From: Nosocomiicoccus massiliensis | GTDB lineage: Bacteria; Bacillota; Bacilli; Staphylococcales; Salinicoccaceae | NCBI RefSeq assembly: GCF_002871345.2 | Contig: NZ_CP136964.1 | Span: 1,612,001 to 1,676,000, forward strand | Length of the DNA: 64,000 nucleotides | Direction: 5' to 3' | Shown here: positions 36,774-45,746 of the stretch, one piece after another | How positions within the stretch are numbered: position 1 is the first letter of the stretch | How the letters are laid out: every line of letters starts with the position of its first letter | Program-made: the position numbers and the translations under genes | Notes under the pieces: model-generated | Told to the model about the DNA's origin: nothing | Databases searched by the model: none | What the model saw: only the letters and a program-made list of their open reading frames with translations

Positions 36774-37283
36774 ATGAAAGGATTACCATATTTTACAAGA
36801 GACGTTAAATATATAGAACCGATTTATGATCCAACTTATATGTGTCAAGCAGTATCAGATTCTGGTATCGTTCAATATAAGAAATCGTCGGAAAACTGGT
36901 TAAATGAGTATTTAACATATTTTTATGCGACGAATCTATCTGCAATACGTAAACATGTTCAATTGAATTTCAACATCCATCGTATGATACCGATTTGTGT
37001 GGATCTCGAATATCAATTTATTATGTTTCCGTTAAATTCAAATAAAAATAAGAACGTGTATTTTATTAATTTGGCTAAAGTATATCGGTGTATAAAACGT
37101 GAAAGTGGTACGACGATTGAGTTTATATGTGGAGATACGTTAGATGTCGAAATTTCATATAACCAATGTGAAAGTCAGTATGTAAAAGCGACGCAAATAT
37201 ATGACAGGTACGTGAAGTTTAGACATTTTAGAAGAAGATATTTAAGCGCAGAAACTAAAAAAACAATGTATAATATAAACTAA
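36774..37283 (+). CDS. comK: Competence transcription factor ComK
   Basis: A 169-residue ComK homologue, slightly shorter than the Bacillus protein. Recognisable blocks are YKKSSENWLNEYLTYFYATNLSAIRKHVQ and RMIPICVDLEYQFIMFPLNS. ComK binds paired AT boxes and activates DNA-uptake genes; MecA/ClpC, encoded here at 10306, degrades it in Bacillus. It is intact and preceded by AGAGGA. A sigma factor gene is divergent from it. Confidence 0.88.
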   Translation: MKGLPYFTRDVKYIEPIYDPTYMCQAVSDSGIVQYKKSSENWLNEYLTYFYATNLSAIRKHVQLNFNIHRMIPICVDLEYQFIMFPLNSNKNKNVYFINLAKVYRCIKRESGTTIEFICGDTLDVEISYNQCESQYVKATQIYDRYVKFRHFRRRYLSAETKKTMYNIN

Positions 37284-37309
37284 TGACATGATGCGAAAAG
37301 AGGGATTGT

Positions 37310-38131
37310 ATGGAAATTAAAGTCAAAGTTAAAGATAGTACGCATCAATTACAAATTTTTAAATATAAATTATCACTTGATCAAAAAGTAAGAGATTTGA
37401 TTGCGTTGTTAACAGACGATTTACCATATTTAACACATGAAGTATCTAAGCTAACATATGGTGAGTATTCGTATAGCGAATTGTATGAAATGAAGTTAAA
37501 TAAGTTGTTCGATGCTTTAAATAAAGCGAAGTTATCGTCAGATGATTTAACGCTAGAACTCTCAATTTTAGAAAGTAAAGATAAAAATATCGCACACTTA
37601 GATTTAGACTATACACAGTTTATTAAAATGTCAGATTTATATATCGATATTAAAAAAACATACCGTGTACCGAACAGTACGATCTTTTATATCCAACAAA
37701 ATGGAGAGCAGTACGTCATTCGTAAAGAAGAAAACCATTTAGAGTTTTATAGTTTTAGACAACAATTTGACGAAGCGTTTAAAGAAGACGATAGACTCCC
37801 ATTTTTTGCGATTGAGTATAAATCAAAAGATGAAATGTCTCAAAAAGACATTCATTGGATTAAAAAATATCGATATCCTAAAAAAGAAAAAGAAAATCCA
37901 TTTATCCATATCGAAGTCGCTAGAATATCACAAAGTATATTAGACGATATTACACGACTGATTCATAGGTTATACACGATTATTGGGCGTTTTGAACGCG
38001 GAAAAGTTCCATTTACTGAGGTCGATAAATTGCCAACGTATATAGAACAAGATGGAAAAGTTACGATTGGTTACGTTCCGATTCTACAACTCGAACGTAT
38101 TTTACAACAAAAAAAGAGCCCGAATAATTAA
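37310..38131 (+). CDS. Protein of unknown function next to comK
   Basis: A 273-residue soluble protein I do not recognise. It is rich in Lys, Asp and Glu, has no signal peptide or membrane helix, and begins MEIKVKVKDSTHQLQIFKYKL, suggesting a beta-strand start. A basic patch (WIKKYRYPKKEKENPF) lies near residue 185 and amphipathic helices near residue 200. It follows comK by 26 bases on the same strand with an AGAGGG site, so it may be co-transcribed with comK or lead into tarA. Confidence 0.7.
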   Translation: MEIKVKVKDSTHQLQIFKYKLSLDQKVRDLIALLTDDLPYLTHEVSKLTYGEYSYSELYEMKLNKLFDALNKAKLSSDDLTLELSILESKDKNIAHLDLDYTQFIKMSDLYIDIKKTYRVPNSTIFYIQQNGEQYVIRKEENHLEFYSFRQQFDEAFKEDDRLPFFAIEYKSKDEMSQKDIHWIKKYRYPKKEKENPFIHIEVARISQSILDDITRLIHRLYTIIGRFERGKVPFTEVDKLPTYIEQDGKVTIGYVPILQLERILQQKKSPNN

Positions 38132-38186
38132 GAAAAAAGTTTAAAAATCATGTATGATATAGATAAGACTGAAAGTAGTGAAAGAC

Positions 38187-38912
38187 ATGATTAAAAGGGT
38201 AGTACATTTACTTGAAATTCCGTTTGTAAATACGACACATGAACAGTTTGTAGACGAACTAAAGAGACGTCTTGAGCAAAAAGAAAAGACGTTCGTCGTA
38301 ACAGCAAACCCAGGAATTTTAATGAAAACAAAAGAAGATAACGAATTTCAACATGTCGTTAAACGTGCGGATTATGTCACGCCGGATGGTATCGGAGTTG
38401 TATTACTTTCAAAGTTAAAAAGACGTCCGCTAAAAGAGCGAATTACCGGGTTTGATTTAACGGTCGATTTACTGCAATATGCCGATGACGAAAATTTAAG
38501 TGTGTATTTACTCGGTGCAAAAGAGTCTGTCAATAAAGAGGCGGCAAGACAAATTCAATCGACTTATCCGAATTTAAATATTGTCGGCAGACATCACGGA
38601 TATATCGATATTGATGATGAAAAAATTCATGATGAGATTTATGAACAGTCACCAGATATCGTATTCGTCGCGCTCGGTGCACCAAAGCAAGAATTATTCA
38701 TCGATCGTCATATTAAAAATGCACAAAAAGGGCTATTCATCGGTGTTGGTGGAAGTTTAGACGTCCATGCGAAAGCAGTGAAACGTGCGCCAGATATTTG
38801 GATTAAATTAAACTTAGAATGGTTGTACCGCATGATTAAACAACCAGAACGCATTAAAAGAAATATTAAAGTGTTTAGTTTTATGATAAAAACACTACTA
38901 AAAAATGATTAA
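38187..38912 (+). CDS. tarA: N-acetylglucosaminyldiphosphoundecaprenol ManNAc transferase (TarA)
   Basis: A WecB/TagA/CpsF glycosyltransferase of about 241 residues that adds ManNAc to GlcNAc-PP-undecaprenol, making the linkage unit of wall teichoic acid. Motifs include TANPGILMKTKED, YVTPDGIGVVLLSKL with the catalytic Asp region, VALGAPKQELFI and GVGGSLDVHAKAVKRAPDIWIKLNLEWLYRM. The ribosome binding site is weak; ATG 38187 or GTG 38178 could both start it. It heads a run with Wzz-like, kinase-like and transferase genes at 18-20 base spacing. Confidence 0.92.
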   Translation: MIKRVVHLLEIPFVNTTHEQFVDELKRRLEQKEKTFVVTANPGILMKTKEDNEFQHVVKRADYVTPDGIGVVLLSKLKRRPLKERITGFDLTVDLLQYADDENLSVYLLGAKESVNKEAARQIQSTYPNLNIVGRHHGYIDIDDEKIHDEIYEQSPDIVFVALGAPKQELFIDRHIKNAQKGLFIGVGGSLDVHAKAVKRAPDIWIKLNLEWLYRMIKQPERIKRNIKVFSFMIKTLLKND

Positions 38913-38929
38913 ACGTTAAGGAAGATTCT

Positions 38930-39520
38930 ATGTCAAAACGTAATGTATCAAGTAAAGATTTTATATTATTAGCGAGTATATTAATTGGTGGAATAGTTGC
39001 GTCGTTATTTACGTTGTTTTTTATTGATAATCAGTACAACGCGACTGCTGAATTTAACGTGCATACGGAAGAATCAGTAGATCCAGGAATTTATGAGGCG
39101 ATTATTAAATCTGATAAAGTCGTTACAAAACTAAAAGAACAAGAGAACATTACGCTTCCTGTTCAAAAATTAAAAGAGAAGATTACTGTCACGTATAACG
39201 AAGATTCAGATACTTTAAAAGTTTCGGTAAGTTTAGACAATAGACGTCACTCAATACTTGTAACAGAGCAGCTTGCACAAATTGCGACTGATGAAATAGA
39301 AACATTTGTACAAGGGAGTACAGTGGAGTATGTGACAGCTCCAGATGACGGTGTAGTAGAAGACAAGTCACATAAAGTTAAATTAATCTACGTTATTGTT
39401 GGGCTTATTATTGGATATTTTGTTGGTACGTTAATTGACACATTTCAAAAACCACGTGTCGGCAAACGTAAATCAGCGGAATCAGATTATACGGTACTTG
39501 GTTCGATACCAAAATATTAG
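38930..39520 (+). CDS. Wzz/CapA-like chain-length or kinase-activator protein
   Basis: A 196-residue protein with two membrane helices (about residues 10-32 and 150-170) enclosing an extracytoplasmic domain, and a cytoplasmic tail ending DYTVLGSIPKY. This is the layout of the Wzz family in Gram-positive polysaccharide loci (CapA/YveK), whose C-terminal tail activates the partner BY-kinase. The P/G-rich second helix region is modest. The gene is followed by the kinase-like gene and preceded by tarA, which is unusual company. Confidence 0.8.
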   Translation: MSKRNVSSKDFILLASILIGGIVASLFTLFFIDNQYNATAEFNVHTEESVDPGIYEAIIKSDKVVTKLKEQENITLPVQKLKEKITVTYNEDSDTLKVSVSLDNRRHSILVTEQLAQIATDEIETFVQGSTVEYVTAPDDGVVEDKSHKVKLIYVIVGLIIGYFVGTLIDTFQKPRVGKRKSAESDYTVLGSIPKY

Positions 39521-39539
39521 TGTAAGTGAGTGATAATAT

Positions 39540-40172
39540 ATGTTAGATAATAGAAGACATATCGTAGTGAATGAGCCAGAAAGTGATGTCGCTTTAAAAT
39601 ATTTTAATATCGCAGACCGTATTAAATATTACACACAAAACAAGCAACGAGTGTTATTATTTGCATCTGAATATCAAAAAGAAGGGGTTACGACAATCGC
39701 AACTAACGTTGCGATCGCTTTAGCACGTAGGGGCGCGAATGTCGTATATCTAGATGCAAATTTAGACGACCCGACAATTCACGACACATTTCACGTTCAA
39801 TTAAGAAGCGGTATTACAGATGCGATAGCGACTGACAAAAGCATACTATCAGTGACGTATGACACACCAGTATATGGACTTTCTATGATTCATGTTGGGC
39901 TACAAACGTCGATTGGCAACGAAGTCTTTTTATCGAGTAAATTTAAATATATCATTGGCACGTTAAGAAATAAATTTGATTATTGTATTATTGATGCTGG
40001 CATGAGAATGTATGACGCGGCGAATGTCGATGCAACAAAAGAAGCAATCGATGCGGCGGTGATTGTAAAAAATAAGGAACGTCATATCGTTCAGTCAAAC
40101 GAACTGGCTTCAAGACTAGAAGAAAGTGGCATAGAGATTTTAGGTGTCGTCAATAATTTTGATGAAAGTTAA
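39540..40172 (+). CDS. BY-kinase-like ATPase homologue with lost P-loop lysine
   Basis: A 210-residue homologue of CapB/YwqD tyrosine kinases and ParA-like ATPases. The expected Walker A (S-x4-EGKST) reads SEYQKEGVTTIATNVAIALA, with Val in place of the lysine. A Walker A'-like VVYLDANLDDPT and Walker B-like FDYCIIDAG remain, but the usual IIDTPP is IIDAGM. There is no C-terminal tyrosine cluster (it ends NNFDES). It is therefore probably inactive as a kinase and may act as a structural partner of the Wzz-like protein upstream. Confidence 0.75.
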   Translation: MLDNRRHIVVNEPESDVALKYFNIADRIKYYTQNKQRVLLFASEYQKEGVTTIATNVAIALARRGANVVYLDANLDDPTIHDTFHVQLRSGITDAIATDKSILSVTYDTPVYGLSMIHVGLQTSIGNEVFLSSKFKYIIGTLRNKFDYCIIDAGMRMYDAANVDATKEAIDAAVIVKNKERHIVQSNELASRLEESGIEILGVVNNFDES

Positions 40173-40184
40173 AGGTGAATATGT

Positions 40185-42776
40185 ATGAGTCGATTTACAA
40201 ATTATTTCTCTAAACATGTGAGAGAACGATTTACAAAAGAAATTGAACTCATCGGTATTAATAGAAGAGGGGGCGACTTTATATTTACTTATAAAGTCCT
40301 CCCGTTTATTAATATACGTGTGATTTCAAATTATAATGCGACTGTTTTAATCGATGAAATAGAACACGCAGTTCCATGCGAGTATAATGACGATTTAATT
40401 ACAGTACGTGTGTCTGAAGCGTATTTTAATGATGAGCCAGACAATCTATCCGTTCAGTTATATTCGTTTAACGAGAAGATGCGTATTAAACGTAGTAAGG
40501 ATTTTAAAATACGTACTCAATATTTTGTGAACAATAAACTATATAACATTAAAGTAAAAAGAGATGTACATATTTCTAAACGATATATGACGTTAAACTT
40601 TACTGATGAAACACAACTTGTAAATGACGCGAACGTATTAAAAGATTCTTTAGTGTTAACGTTTAATACGAAAGTGGACAAAGATTCTGTACTCTTTTTA
40701 AGTTATATTCATAAGTTCGTAGAAATACCGACGACGTTAGTTGATGATTATACGTTAAAAGTAACGGGGCTAGAACAACTTACAAACGGTGAAGCGGTAT
40801 TTTATATCGCTCAAAAAGAAGATGTTTATTTATTAAAAGGCAAATTAAAAGAACAAGAACTTTTTACTGAATATTATTCGTACACACTTAAGACAGAGCC
40901 GGAGTTAACGCTTGAAGTTAAAGAGCATGTGATCGTGCTCGAATCATTTTACGTGAGTGAAATAAAAGATAACGTCGTCACAGTCAATATTCAATTAGAA
41001 AAAGATATATTAATCAATCAACCGAAATTAAGTATCTTTAACCCGAGGCTTGATACGTCGGTGGATATCGATTTAACAGATCAATTACGATGTGATATAC
41101 CAATTGGAGTGCTGATTGACGGATTTACAAATAAAAAAATCAACTTTATAAATGATGGTATCGTGTATCAACTTGATATTCGATATGCAAAAATTACCGA
41201 TGATATGGTCGGTAAACATCTTCATGACAATGAGTATCTCAATACTCATTTTTATAGAAGAAAAGACAACTACTTAGGTTTTAAAGTATCTCGTCCACGT
41301 ATAAGAAGACGTATGACATCTATTAAAGACTTTACGTTTAAAGGTTTTATGAAGGGGAGAGAGTCGTTCTCTAATGCTGAGAACGTCATTATATTTGAAG
41401 ATCGTATCAGTCAAAAAACTGTCGAATATCCAGTAGACGATAAATTTAAAATAAAAGTAGTACCTGAAGATATCATCAATTTGATGAGTCGTGGTAAGAC
41501 AGTGATTGATATTTACGTCGGTATGAGAAATGAAGACGGCGACATCATCGCAAGGGAAAAAATCCCATACAAACATTCAGATTATAAAAAAGATAATTTT
41601 TACGATTTAAAAATTGTCCAAGAAAAAGACCGAGAAGTTTATTTACTCGTGACGACAACACCATTTAACAATTTAAAAATCGAAACATTTGTTGTACCAA
41701 AATCAGTCAACACGAATGTCACGCGAGACAACAATATATGGTTACTCGGAGAACGTACAGATACTGCACAAGAAAATGGATATGCATTGTTTAAATATTT
41801 ACAAGACAAACAAGTCGAAGCGTACTACGTGATAGACGGAGAATCTAAAGATTATGAAAAGATAAAAGACGAAGAAAACGTACTCGTTTTTGGTAGTGAA
41901 GCACACTATGATATTAGTTTAAGAGCAGGGGTATTACTATGTACGCACGATTTTGAAAATATTTTACCGTACAAACCAGCGAAAGAATTCTTTAACTATG
42001 GTGATACTTTTAAAGTGTTTCTACAGCACGGTGTACTCGGTAGAAAACCAGCTGAATATCATAAAAAATACTATGAGGATCCGTTTGATATATTTATCGT
42101 ATCGAGTTCAAGTGAGAAGTACGACGTCGTCGTTGAAGAGATGGGATACGATGAAGATGAAGTCATCGTTACAGGTCTTGCACGATTTGACCAATTACCG
42201 ATTGGCAAAAAAGGGAAAGACATATTACTTATGCCGACGTGGCGTGACTGGATTAACACTGACGAACGATTTTTAAACAGTGAGTATTATCACCGTTATA
42301 AAAATTTAATCGAAAACGAACGCCTTCATGAAGTACTAAAAAAATATAACGTCAAATTAAATTTCTACCCGCATTATCGTGCACAGCAGTTCTTTACAAA
42401 AGAGCATATTGAAGCGACAGATAACATTGAATTTATTACGCTAGGAGAACGTACTGTACAAGATTTACTCATTGAACATGCGTTACTCATTACAGATTTT
42501 AGTAGTGTAAGTTTTGACTTTACAATGATGAAAAAACCAGTAATATACTATCACTTCGACGAAGATCGATTCTTTAATAGAGGGATATTACGACCTGTAA
42601 ATGAAACATTTTTAGGAGATATCGCGGAAACAGAAGAACTTCTGATTAGCTATATCGAAGATTCGATTAAACATAACTATGAAAATAAAGTAAAAGATAT
42701 TAGTGGCATTATTAAATATCAAGATCAACATAACTGTGAACGTATATATGAAGCGGTGGAACGAAAAAAACTCTAA
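40185..42776 (+). CDS. Large CDP-glycerol/ribitol transferase-like protein (TagF/TarL superfamily)
   Basis: An 863-residue protein. The C-terminal ~350 residues form a GT-B glycerophosphotransferase: FKVFLQHGVLGRK (near residue 610) carries the first catalytic histidine region, LLMPTWRDW and FYPHYRAQQFF follow, and LLITDFSSVSFDF corresponds to the TDYSS motif. The first ~500 residues are beta-rich repeated modules, including a segment (FKGRESFS-like, ~residue 395) similar to the N-terminal domain of TarL-type enzymes. It would transfer polyol-phosphate units at the membrane. The gene closes the tarA run and is followed by a terminator. Confidence 0.82.
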   Translation: MSRFTNYFSKHVRERFTKEIELIGINRRGGDFIFTYKVLPFINIRVISNYNATVLIDEIEHAVPCEYNDDLITVRVSEAYFNDEPDNLSVQLYSFNEKMRIKRSKDFKIRTQYFVNNKLYNIKVKRDVHISKRYMTLNFTDETQLVNDANVLKDSLVLTFNTKVDKDSVLFLSYIHKFVEIPTTLVDDYTLKVTGLEQLTNGEAVFYIAQKEDVYLLKGKLKEQELFTEYYSYTLKTEPELTLEVKEHVIVLESFYVSEIKDNVVTVNIQLEKDILINQPKLSIFNPRLDTSVDIDLTDQLRCDIPIGVLIDGFTNKKINFINDGIVYQLDIRYAKITDDMVGKHLHDNEYLNTHFYRRKDNYLGFKVSRPRIRRRMTSIKDFTFKGFMKGRESFSNAENVIIFEDRISQKTVEYPVDDKFKIKVVPEDIINLMSRGKTVIDIYVGMRNEDGDIIAREKIPYKHSDYKKDNFYDLKIVQEKDREVYLLVTTTPFNNLKIETFVVPKSVNTNVTRDNNIWLLGERTDTAQENGYALFKYLQDKQVEAYYVIDGESKDYEKIKDEENVLVFGSEAHYDISLRAGVLLCTHDFENILPYKPAKEFFNYGDTFKVFLQHGVLGRKPAEYHKKYYEDPFDIFIVSSSSEKYDVVVEEMGYDEDEVIVTGLARFDQLPIGKKGKDILLMPTWRDWINTDERFLNSEYYHRYKNLIENERLHEVLKKYNVKLNFYPHYRAQQFFTKEHIEATDNIEFITLGERTVQDLLIEHALLITDFSSVSFDFTMMKKPVIYYHFDEDRFFNRGILRPVNETFLGDIAETEELLISYIEDSIKHNYENKVKDISGIIKYQDQHNCERIYEAVERKKL

Positions 42777-42798
42777 CATTTTTGTTAGAGTTTTTTTA
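42766..42798. terminator. Bidirectional terminator
   Basis: CTCTAACA / TGTTAGAG with a TTTT loop, flanked by an A run and a T run, lies between the converging transferase-like and GNAT genes. Confidence 0.88.
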
Positions 42799-43224
42799 TT
42801 ACAACTGTTTAATCATATCGATATGTGGGATGTTTGCGTCTAAATATTCATCGGAAAAATTTTCATAGCCGAGTTTGTTATAAAATTTAATCGCGTGAGT
42901 TTGTGCACCAAGTTTTGCCCATACGTAACCTTGTTGTCTCGCATGAATATGAACGAACGTCATTAAGTTATGTCCGAATCCGAGCTTTCTATATTCTTTT
43001 AAAACAGCCATTCTTTCGACTTTAATTGTAGAATCATCAAGCACTCGGTAACGTACTGTACCGGCTGGTTCATCGTTAAATAGTAAAATGATATGAACGC
43101 TTTCTTCTTCGTACTCATCTAATTCTAAATCAGCTGGAACACCTTGTTCTTCTACAAATACTTTATTTCTAATATCCACGCAATCATCGTAGTATTTCTT
43201 ATCATCTGTAATATATATATTCAT
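42799..43224 (-). CDS. GNAT family N-acetyltransferase (ElaA/YjcF type)
   Basis: A 141-residue acetyltransferase. The acetyl-CoA binding region is MAVLKEYRKLGFGHNLMTF, and RNKVFVEEQGVP near the N-terminus is typical of the ElaA/YjcF branch. The substrate is unknown. The start at 43224 follows AGGAGTG; a longer frame to 43269 overlaps the LCP terminator. It separates the tarA run from the LCP gene but has no evident role in wall synthesis. Confidence 0.85.
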   Translation of the reverse strand: MNIYITDDKKYYDDCVDIRNKVFVEEQGVPADLELDEYEEESVHIILLFNDEPAGTVRYRVLDDSTIKVERMAVLKEYRKLGFGHNLMTFVHIHARQQGYVWAKLGAQTHAIKFYNKLGYENFSDEYLDANIPHIDMIKQL

Positions 43225-43235
43225 AATAGACACTC

Positions 43236-43272
43236 CTAAAAAAATAATGACTAGGCAGTACCTAGTCATTAT
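43236..43272 (-). terminator. Terminator of the LCP gene
   Basis: On the minus strand a 12-bp stem (ATAATGACTAGG / CCTAGTCATTAT) with a 5-base loop is followed by a T run, which in turn runs into the ribosome binding site of the GNAT gene. Confidence 0.88.
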
Positions 43273-43278
43273 ATAACA

Positions 43279-44586
43279 CTATTCATAATTCTCTCTATCA
43301 TCACGCTCAGGTGGGAAGTATTCATCTCTAGGATTTGTCCCTGGATTGTAATAATAATCGTCATCATTTGACTCATCTAAATATTCTTCTTCTGTTGGTT
43401 CAGTGTAGTCTTGTCCGTCAGGTTGACTAACATCTGTGTCGCCTTCATTGTCTTCATAGTTTTCTAATTGTTCTTTTGGAATGTTAAAGCCGTCACCATA
43501 CTTACTTTTATATGCTGGATCGGCAAAAAACGGTATGTCTTCACCTTCAAGTTTATAATTGTTAATAATATCCTCACCGATTAAAACTGTTGGGTTTAGC
43601 CAGTAGGACAGGCGAATATTTGCGAAGTCATTTACGTCTGGTGCTTTTAAATCAAGAATCTCTCGTAACGTTCGACTTAATACAAATAAATGCTCTTCAC
43701 TTGGTTTGTAGTAATACGCACCAGTATATCCAATATAATCTTCACCGAGAACTCTTGTCTGTTCAAAATCAATATCGTTACTTGCAAAATATTTTGCTAG
43801 TTTTGTGATGTCTTGCATTGTAAAGTTATGAGTCACGTTTTTTGAAACGACGTCGACGAGGTCATCTATTTTTGTAATTGCTCCTGTAGACTTTGAGCGA
43901 TTCATAATTGCCTGAATCATTTGCATTTGTCGTTCTCCACGACCAAAGTCTGAGTCCACTCGGCGACTTCTAACTACCGCAAGCGCCTCTTCACCTGTTA
44001 ACATTCGTTTTCCTTTTTTTACTTTTATTTTACCTGAGTCATCTTGGTTTGGTTCTTCCATATCAAATGGAACATCGAACTCAACACCACCAAGTGTATT
44101 TACAATATCAACTACGGAATCAAAGTTTACACGAATGTAAAAGTCAACAGGAACGTTTAATAAGTTTTCCACTGAATCGACAGCTCCTTCAATTCCACCG
44201 AGCGCATGTGCGTGGTTGATTTTGTCGAATGCTTGTTCATCACTAATTAGACTTAGCGTATCGCGAGGGATGTTGATCATTTTAATGACGTTACCTTCAC
44301 GGTCAAACGTAGCTAATATCATCGTATCCGTTCTAAATTCATCTCTTTTTAATTGTTCTTTTTTAGCACGTTTTTCGTTTTCGTCAATTCCTAATATTAG
44401 TACTGTAAAACTATCTTCGATATCTACTTCTTCACCATCTTCACGAAGTTTCGACTTATCCTCTAATCCGGAAAATGAAGAGTTTACTCCTTTGTTGACT
44501 GTATAGTATATATAACCACCATAAGCGGCCCCAGCAATGCCGAGTACTAAAAGTATGACGAAAATAATTTTAAGGAATTTTTTCAT
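43279..44586 (-). CDS. LytR-CpsA-Psr family protein, probable teichoic acid ligase
   Basis: A 435-residue LCP protein. One N-terminal membrane helix (residues 5-28) is followed by the LCP domain with FRTDTMILATFDREGNVIKMINIPRDT, KINHAHALGGIEGAVDSVENLL and VRSRRVDSDFGRGERQMQ, whose Arg and Asp residues bind pyrophosphate lipid. The last ~70 residues are acidic and Tyr/Asn-rich. LCP enzymes attach wall teichoic acid to peptidoglycan outside the membrane. Its place inside the tar island supports that role. Start ATG follows GGAG. Confidence 0.92.
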   Translation of the reverse strand: MKKFLKIIFVILLVLGIAGAAYGGYIYYTVNKGVNSSFSGLEDKSKLREDGEEVDIEDSFTVLILGIDENEKRAKKEQLKRDEFRTDTMILATFDREGNVIKMINIPRDTLSLISDEQAFDKINHAHALGGIEGAVDSVENLLNVPVDFYIRVNFDSVVDIVNTLGGVEFDVPFDMEEPNQDDSGKIKVKKGKRMLTGEEALAVVRSRRVDSDFGRGERQMQMIQAIMNRSKSTGAITKIDDLVDVVSKNVTHNFTMQDITKLAKYFASNDIDFEQTRVLGEDYIGYTGAYYYKPSEEHLFVLSRTLREILDLKAPDVNDFANIRLSYWLNPTVLIGEDIINNYKLEGEDIPFFADPAYKSKYGDGFNIPKEQLENYEDNEGDTDVSQPDGQDYTEPTEEEYLDESNDDDYYYNPGTNPRDEYFPPERDDRENYE

Positions 44587-44621
44587 AGTAATCTCCGAAC
44601 TTCAAAATAATATAATAACCT

Positions 44622-45746
44622 TTATTGTAACATTGATAAAAGAGTATTTGTATTATTTTGGTTGTTATAATCATTCCAAAGATCTTTAAATTGACGTATT
44701 TCTTCCGCAGAGAAGTCATCATTTTTAATCATTTCAAGAATTTCATCTGTGCTATATGCGATATTTGTCGTGACGAGAGATTCATAATCATCTATTAACC
44801 CTTTTGTATTCGTATACTCATCTAAATCATAAGGATAATAGATAACTGGACGCATAAGGTTCGCAAATTCAAAGCCGACAGAAGAGTAGTCTGTAATTAA
44901 AATATCAGTCACACTTAACACTTCTTCTAACGAAAATCCGTCAGTGAGATCGATCACACCTTTAATATCAGTGTCTAACTGAACAGTAGGGTGTAGTCTT
45001 AACGCGATTCTATAATTGCTCGGTAACTGTTGACTCATTTTAGAGATGTCGAGTGGTATATCAGAAATATTAAACTGATTTTCTCGATACGTCGGCGCAT
45101 ACGTTACAACGATAACTTCGTCGTCTAAATTTAAGCGACTTCGAACATTATCTCGAGTCGATTGAATATTCGACTGTTCTCTATAAAAATCAAGACGTGG
45201 CATCGCTGCTTTTATGATTTTTTTATCATCAATAGAAAACGTCTGTTTAAAAATATCTGCCATACGTTTAGATCCAGCGACATAATAATCCACATTTTGA
45301 TACGTTTTTTTAAACCGAGTTTTTGCACAGTCTGGACGGTGTTTAAATGACTCATCCATTAACCCAAACGCCTTTACAGCACCAACCGCATGCCACGTTT
45401 GAAATACTTTAACATAAGGTTTTAATGTAGACATACCACCAATTACAGGGAAATGATTATCGACAATAATATTTTTTGCACGACCAATTTCATATAATTC
45501 TTTTACGCTTAAACTACTATGTGTATACACTTTAACGTTATCAAACGTTTTAAAATCATACTGACGCGATGAAAAAATAATCACTTCATCGTAAAGACGC
45601 ATCTTCGGATGACGAATAATATAATCGATATTATCGCCAAAAGAAGTTAAAATAACGACAGAGTTTTTAACAGGTAATACGCGCATCAATAAAAAGAAAC
45701 GTGAGACAAAAAAATTGTACACACGTATAAAAAGTTCTTTAATCAT
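44622..45746 (-). CDS. tarB: Teichoic acid glycerol-phosphate primase TarB
   Basis: A 374-residue CDP-glycerol glycerophosphotransferase that adds the first glycerol-phosphate to the ManNAc-GlcNAc linkage unit. The N-terminal amphipathic/hydrophobic stretch is membrane-associating. Motifs are VFQTWHAVGAVKAFGLMDES, VTYAPTYRENQF, ALRLHPTV and ILITDYSSVGFEFANLMRPVIYY. The short length without N-terminal modules points to the primase rather than a polymerase. It overlaps tarD by 8 bases. Confidence 0.88.
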   Translation of the reverse strand: MIKELFIRVYNFFVSRFFLLMRVLPVKNSVVILTSFGDNIDYIIRHPKMRLYDEVIIFSSRQYDFKTFDNVKVYTHSSLSVKELYEIGRAKNIIVDNHFPVIGGMSTLKPYVKVFQTWHAVGAVKAFGLMDESFKHRPDCAKTRFKKTYQNVDYYVAGSKRMADIFKQTFSIDDKKIIKAAMPRLDFYREQSNIQSTRDNVRSRLNLDDEVIVVTYAPTYRENQFNISDIPLDISKMSQQLPSNYRIALRLHPTVQLDTDIKGVIDLTDGFSLEEVLSVTDILITDYSSVGFEFANLMRPVIYYPYDLDEYTNTKGLIDDYESLVTTNIAYSTDEILEMIKNDDFSAEEIRQFKDLWNDYNNQNNTNTLLSMLQ

